A DNA stretch of 64,000 nucleotides from Trema orientale (Eukaryota > Streptophyta > Magnoliopsida > Rosales > Cannabaceae): NCBI GenBank assembly GCA_002914845.1, contig JXTC01000506.1:143341-207340 (forward strand), written 5' to 3'. How positions within the stretch are numbered: the stretch's first letter is position 1; each line of letters starts with the position of its first letter. This document shows, one piece after another, positions 58,646 through 64,000 of the stretch. The notes beneath the pieces are model-generated. The model searched no databases. It was not told the origin of the DNA and saw only the letters and a program-made list of their open reading frames with translations. The position numbers were made by a program, and so were the translations under genes.

Positions 58646-59008
58646 ATGGGTAGTCCAAACCGCGGAGCAGTGAAGGTGGTGTTGATCGAAACTCAATACG
58701 TAAAAACCGATATGACAAGTTTTAAATCTGTTGTTCAGAGGCTTACCGGGAAGGATGCTTGCGTTTCTTCGTGGAATATCGAAAAGAGCTCATTCGGCAG
58801 AGACGGCAGCAAAAGCAACAGTTACAAGAGAAAGAGAGGGGAAGCAGCTCTTGATAATGTTAGTACCATTGATTATGGCACTGATAATGCGGTTTCGTCG
58901 TCGTTGTTATCGAAAGGAATGTCGTTTAAGGATTTGGATAGAATGTTGCTGTTTGATTTGCCACCATTGGAGGACTTGCAATTTTGGCTCTTGGATAAAC
59001 AATTGTAG
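58646..59008 (+). CDS. VQ-motif protein (VQ1/VQ10-like)
   Basis: An intronless gene encoding 120 residues. The VQ motif FKSVVQRLTG lies at about residues 26-35, preceded by VKVVLIETQYVKTD, as in small plant VQ proteins. This motif binds the DNA-binding domain of WRKY transcription factors and tunes their activity in defence and stress responses. The rest is a Ser/Lys-rich linker with a possible nuclear signal (YKRKRGE), then an acidic-hydrophobic tail (MSFKDLDRMLLFDLPPLEDL). Size, single exon and motif position are typical. The start at 58646 is the first ATG after the TATA box that opens this frame. Which VQ subgroup it belongs to is inference. Confidence 0.92.
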   Translation: MGSPNRGAVKVVLIETQYVKTDMTSFKSVVQRLTGKDACVSSWNIEKSSFGRDGSKSNSYKRKRGEAALDNVSTIDYGTDNAVSSSLLSKGMSFKDLDRMLLFDLPPLEDLQFWLLDKQL

Positions 59009-60595
59009 ATGACAATTATTTTTTTCATTGTTGCTATGACATATACAGTCTTTAATTAGTTATTTTTTGTATGCTTTTTCCTTTCATAAGATCAATTATA
59101 TTTGCATATATATATTATTTTTCTCGGAAAAGATACTCCAAGTTTTGGCTTCATTGATCACAAGTTTTTTTTTTTTTTTAATATCTATATATATATATAT
59201 ATATATAAAGCTATTTGATGATTCCTGTTTTAGCTGAATTTTGAGTATGAGACTAATTATTGCTAGTTGCTTATCGATATTTTGAATAAGAAAACCTTGA
59301 CCTAATTAGTTAATGGTCACATACACGAACAGAATTATGATATAAGTGCTTTATTATAAGGTAATTATTAGCAAAAAGGGTGAAGAGAAAGAGGAAGAAG
59401 AGAAAAGGGGAATCTTGATTTGTGTCTTTCTGTAAAGTATAGTTTTGTTATTGCATGGAGGGAAGAAAGAATAAGATAGTGTATACGTGGCCCTCGTTAA
59501 TTGCTATGATTGAGTGGCTGTTAAGAAGACACCGCTATGTACGAAAACTCAGGACAAAATTCGTCAGAATGGAATAGTGCAAATCTTTGACCAAGAATAT
59601 ATATTAAAGTGTACATTTCCAAGAGTGGAAAAGCTACCGTTTAACTAATTGAGATTTTTGAGATACATGCCTTTCAGACAGGAGGTAGGAAAAGTTTAAA
59701 AAGGGAAAATGAAAAAAAAAAAAAAAAACCATGGATTTTGAGTGAAATGCAAATTTTATGATGAAAATTTTCAGGGATAACAAAATCCTATTGGATTAAC
59801 AAATTATGTCAAATCCTATCTCTCCACCGTAAATTTGGTTACGTCGGATTTGCATAGGCAGACAAAATTACTCTTGCTTAATTGAAAAGTTTAACACTTC
59901 TATGTTTTTAAGTATTTATGTGTTTTTTTTCCCCTTTCTTTTTTAGTTCATTATTGATATTTGGTTACAAGTTAAATTCTTTTCCTCATTTAATACAATT
60001 TCTAAAGTTTTTATAGATTGTTTTTTGGGTAAGGGTATTACAAGAAAATGTATCTTTGTAATTATATTAAAAACAATTAATATACTTTGACCAAATTAGA
60101 ATAAATGGTATAGGATTTAATCCAAGTACATATTTTTGTTATTCTTGAGAATTCATCATTGATCAGATGATATTCTTGTAATTTTTACCTATCTTAGAGC
60201 ATGTATAAAAGGTCATGTCAAAATTATCTTCGCGCGTGAGTGTTTTTTTTTTTTTTTTTTAAATTAAAGATATTGCTATGTGAGATTGTAGTTATTTGAC
60301 CGTTTGTTTTAGTAATTCTTCTGCTAATCTTGTTGCCTAAGGCGAGGAAAATGTCCAATCTCTCATTGGATTCTTTTGTTAGTTGATTAAGGAAACTGAC
60401 ATATTAACCACGACGCGCATTCAAATTGTACAAGGAAATACATTAGAGGACAATGAGTTGTGTCCGTAAGAATCATTAATACTTATGGGAATCCTTCTTG
60501 TCATTGGAAGGCGACTCTTAATGTGATGATACAGAAAATTAGGTTCTTTAATTGGTTGAACATTGGCATACTTGTCCAGATTCGTCCCTCGATCT
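59009..60595. other. 3' flank of the VQ gene and gene-free spacer
   Basis: Includes the likely 3' UTR, a TA run at about 59188-59208, and A/T homopolymers near 59712 and 60243. No RNA gene or repeat with clear ends is seen. Confidence 0.5.
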
Positions 60596-60708
60596 GATTG
60601 ATATCTTTTTGTTAATATTTATCTTTACACAAAACTTAACCAGGCAAAACTTAAATCCTAGTTAGGAAAAATAGTATATTAGCTAAATTAGTAGTAAAAT
60701 AAAACAAT
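60596..60708 (+). repeat. direct repeat flanking the hAT remnant, left copy
   Basis: GATTGATATCTTTTTGTTAA ... TTAACCAGGCAAAACTTAA ... AAATAAAACAAT recurs in the same orientation at 63619-63736, about 3 kb away, with small indels and about ten percent differences by eye. Confidence 0.85.
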
Positions 60709-61779
60709 GTTCATATTTTCTAAAAGGAAAACGCAAGTGTCAAAAGAAATAGATAAAATTTTTTTTAATCAAAACAAATAGATAAACTATTAGATTGTTT
60801 TCGTGGTAATTTATTTTTCCCGCCCTTAAAACAATTATTTACTTCTTCTTTCAAAACAAATCTGTTCTAGTTCCAAATCTGTTCTTCTTTCAAAACAAAT
60901 AGATGAAATCAATTTTGTTTTGTGCTTTTAATTGTTTTAGTTCTTGAAATTATAGCACTATGTTAAGATATTCATATATACCATCACTTAAAAGTACATA
61001 TAAGTTTGGAAATTAGAATTTGTTGCGGTTATAAATTATTTATGACAGATACTAATTAAAATTCATTTTTCGAGGGCAAACAAGAAATGCTTCTTTTAAT
61101 TCTACAGTGATGTGCCTTAATACTATTAAGTAATACGTACAGGAGATCGCCTATTTCAATCTAATAAATACTGCAACTTGAAACTGACATTCTGTAACAC
61201 ATTACACATAAAGAAAACCAAAGCAAAACTGACCACAAAACAACTAAGAAAATGGAAAAAAAAAAAAAAAAAGATTCATAATCGGTATGAAAATTGATTA
61301 ATTGCAAGAGCACATAGATAGCAAAATCCAAATCCAAAGCAAAAGAATGTATGTCTCTTTAGGTCCAAAACATAAAGACATTAATAGAAATCACACATAA
61401 CGATTAACGGAATCCAATACATAAAAAAATAATCCTACGTAACGCAATTAAAATTCTCTCTCAATCTTCCAGTCCAACTGCATATAGATTCTAATCTTCT
61501 AGCTCAACTGTATATAGCTACTATGATAAGAGAATAGAATAAATATTAACTTATAGAAAAATAAATTAACCAACTATTCACAAGTAAAAAAAAAAAAAAA
61601 CAACCAATAACGGATCTACATCCGTATCTTCGTGATTCAATATGAGAATTTCAGCCATTACTATAAAGCAAATCAAAACAAGATTTGAATAAGCTAACAT
61701 GATAATTTTAACAAAAATTTAAAAAATTTGAAGGCCATAAATTTCTATCTTGCCTATTATTCCACAACTAATTTTGAGT
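60709..61779. other. gene-free part of the bracketed segment
   Basis: AT-rich, with A runs near 61256 and 61588. A small duplicated phrase (TCCAACTGCATATAG; CTCAACTGTATATAG) lies near 61474-61517. This may be the 3' non-coding part of the hAT element. Confidence 0.4.
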
Positions 61780-63570
61780 ATAAATCAATGCCTCTAATGT
61801 AGATGGATGAAGTCGTACTCAGTGTAGACCCACATGTCTATATCCAATACTAAACGTAGATTTTGAAGCAATAATGCTAATAAGAATGACAAAAATGTCT
61901 CTAGCAATCCTATTCAATGTAAGATACTTGGGTCATGTTACCTTCCAATAATAATATATGTCAAAGTAATCACTGTAACACCCGGTCTAGTTCCAGTGGC
62001 CTACCAGCCAGCCTTCGGCCTAGTCACCACCTCCAATGGCCTGTCAGCCTACTCTTAGTTGAGTCACCACTCCCTGGTAGGCCTAGAGTGTTATACTAAG
62101 CTTGTATTGTCCTGTGTAGGGTCCACGACATGATTTATCCTATTTGGCATAATTCTGCCTCAGGGCGCGTCTCCAACACTACTTGAATCTAAGACCTCCA
62201 TTTTAAGATAGATGTACAAGCTTAGCTGGTAAATAGATCAATTGGAACCAGTTTAGTTGGGCCGAAGGCTGGCTAGCAGGCCACTGGGCTTGGACCCGGG
62301 TGTTATAATCACTATCCCTGGGTAACACTTGCTCCTTCAAATAAAGATTTATCTCTGACTTCACGTTCACAATACGAGCTCTAGCATTAACATATCTGTC
62401 ATAACTGGAAAGAATGTCTTTATAAGTTGCTAATTCAGGACCTTATGATGAAGAGACTGATGAATCACTCAAATATAGACTTTTCTTGTTCACAATAGGA
62501 TGACTAGATTTGTATTCACTTAGTAGATCATAATATAGCTTACGAATCTTTTCAACTTCATTATCAGATTGTTCTCCATATTTGAGAGGAAAAAAAAATA
62601 TTCAATCAATTTGAATTTATATCTTGGATCCAAAATAGTCGCAATGGCCATAACACCATGAATTTCCTCTTAGTATTTTCAGAACTTGGTCATTATCTAA
62701 GTAGGCATATCTTTTATAAATGGTTCTTTTGATGTCATCCAAGATTCAATGATCATTTTAATATCACAAATTTTTGCGAAAAAGAGGTTGATTTTAAGAT
62801 ATTTTGTTCCTGAAAATAACACGGTTACTTCATAAAACAAAATCAACTTATCACATATACTTTGAGCTAAAACTAATCATCCTTCGAAAGTGTACCTTTA
62901 TACCTTGAATCACGTTACTTACAACGAGTGAAGACATTCTTGTACAATAAAGTTGTACTCAATATCAAGTAGGTAGAGTTCCACGTATTCACACAATCAA
63001 AAGCTAACATTTTTTATACATTGTACATGAATCATACGAGTAGTTTCCTCAAACTATTCGTATCTTTTTTTCTGATGTTATCCAATAAGCAATACTATCA
63101 CGAATTCTGTCTACAACACTACCAATCACACATAAGATATATTTCACTATCAAATCTAAAATATGAGCATAACAACACATGTGAAGTAACCTCCCACCTA
63201 ATAAAAAACTAGAATGTAGCTTGTCCTTCAAAAGTTTTACATCATTAGTAGCATAATTATCCACAGTTACTGTACTTATCTTATTATCAATATTCCAATC
63301 CATCAAACACCTACTTAGTATATCAAAAAGTGTTGCAGTATAATGTGGATATGGTACATACTTGAATCTTATAATTTATCTATTTTGTAAATTCCAAGAA
63401 TTATCAATAAAATGAGCTGTCACGATCATGTATCCTATCTTCTGATTATTAGCCATCTACATATCAGTAGTGATAGCTAATTAACTTTTGTTTTGCTCTA
63501 AGATTTGTATTATATTGTCCTTCTCAGCTCTAAAAATCTTTGAAATATCATATCTAATAGTATTTATAAA
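61780..63570 (-). pseudogene. hAT transposase remnant (RICESLEEPER/BED-hAT type)
   Basis: Minus-strand blocks in order: AHFIDNSWNLQ near 63400; WNIDNKISTVTVDNYATND near 63290, where the family has a catalytic Asp in TVDN; CCYAHILDLIVKY near 63170; WNSTYL near 62975; HGVMAIATILDPRYKFKLIEY near 62640; SSYDRYVNARARIV near 62400; and a C-terminal dimerisation block RIARDIFVILISIIASKS near 61900. This is the order of plant hAT transposases. Stops and frameshifts occur between nearly all blocks, the N-terminal BED finger is not visible, and a 331-bp element splits the C-terminal part at 61975-62305. The longest clean stretch is 85 codons (63306-63049). Confidence 0.87.
61975..62305. mobile_element. 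331-bp TIR element inserted in the hAT transposase remnant
   Basis: The ends are GTAACACCCGGTC and, from the right, TAACACCCGGGTCC, followed on both sides by CAGTGGCCT then CAGCCAGCCTTCGGCC-like inverted blocks. The flanks are a perfect 8-bp duplication, TAATCACT (61967-61974 and 62306-62313). It is markedly more GC-rich than its surroundings and has no coding frame. The coding sense of the transposase remnant resumes on each side, so this is an insertion. Confidence 0.88.
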
Positions 63571-63618
63571 GATCACTTAGAATGAATACAAAGAAGTATT
63601 AATATCAGATCTAATATT

Positions 63619-63736
63619 GATTGATATCATTTTGTTAATATTTATCTTTACAAAACTTAACCAGGCAAAACTTAATGCAAAAAACCTAGTCGGGAAAAAT
63701 AGTATATCAGCTAAATTAGTTGTAAAATAAAACAAT
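63619..63736 (+). repeat. direct repeat flanking the hAT remnant, right copy
   Basis: Same-orientation partner of 60596-60708. The shared core is TAATATTTATCTTTAC, then AACTTAACCAGGCAAAACTTAA and AGCTAAATTAGTNGTAAAAT. It lies just upstream (in the coding sense) of the transposase remnant. Confidence 0.85.
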
Positions 63737-64000
63737 ATATATCGCTAAATGCATCTCTTTCTCACTCTATTTTACACTTTTCAGTTTTGTTGTCTAACAT
63801 ATGGATTTTACTATCTAATTTAATATTTTAATAATACAATAAATAATATTTTAATAATGTAATAAATTATAGTAGAATTTACGTGTCAAATAGTGAGATT
63901 AAGAAATAAAAGAAGGACAAAAGTGAGTGTTGCTAGCATTCCTTCGTTTTTATATATAGACTAGTCTAGAAATAAAACAATTTTTGAAAGTACTATTTTT
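63737..64000. other. right edge, no feature seen
   Basis: AT-rich sequence with no frame, repeat or RNA that can be supported. Confidence 0.5.

Noticed and set aside
60596..63736. The direct repeats as LTRs of a retrotransposon
   Set aside because: The enclosed remnant is a hAT transposase on the minus strand, the repeats lack clean TG...CA ends, and no primer site or polypurine tract is next to them.

Overview
This is a nuclear segment of a flowering plant, most likely a eudicot. It is AT-rich, its genes are split by GT-AG introns, and it carries four plant-specific or plant-typical genes among dense LTR retrotransposons and non-autonomous DNA transposons. The species cannot be fixed from the sequence alone.

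Genes: (1) an F-box/kelch-repeat protein (6649-7863, +); (2) a small chloroplast outer-envelope OEP6/7-like protein (17797-18057, +); (3) a 17-exon cullin 4 gene (19225-28905, -) whose joined exons give exactly 824 codons plus a stop; (4) a small VQ-motif protein (58646-59008, +). CUL4 and the F-box protein both belong to ubiquitin-ligase biology (CRL4 and SCF scaffolds/receptors), but nothing in the sequence shows that they act together.

Layout: 1-1.7 kb is the end of a minus-strand Ty1/copia element. 2.4-5.6 kb is a run of palindromic MITE-like elements just upstream of the F-box gene. 11.6-16.1 kb is a large inverted duplication of a decayed, intron-containing DUF1985-type gene (the kind found in Ulp1-carrying MULE transposons), with a hAT MITE in one arm. 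It is followed by a 929-bp long-terminal-inverted-repeat element and the OEP gene. 19.2-28.9 kb is CUL4, with a LINE fragment and a tandem duplication in its 2.9-kb first intron. 29-41 kb is gene-free and packed with MITEs, a tRNA-type SINE, a hAT element with a MULE MITE nested in it, and degenerate tandem arrays. 41.24-50.81 kb is a complete but dead Ty1/copia element with 5-bp target duplications. 51.2-56.9 kb holds two solo LTRs of one family with differently arranged interiors. 58.4-59.0 kb is the VQ gene with W-boxes and a G-box upstream. 60.6-63.7 kb is a decayed hAT (RICESLEEPER-like) transposase, split by a 331-bp element and bracketed by direct repeats of about 115 bp.

Many transposon boundaries are supported by target-site duplications readable in the sequence (8 bp for hAT-like, 9 bp for MULE-like, 5 bp for LTR elements). 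These also give a relative order for several insertions. No function is proposed for the unrecognised repeats beyond their structure.
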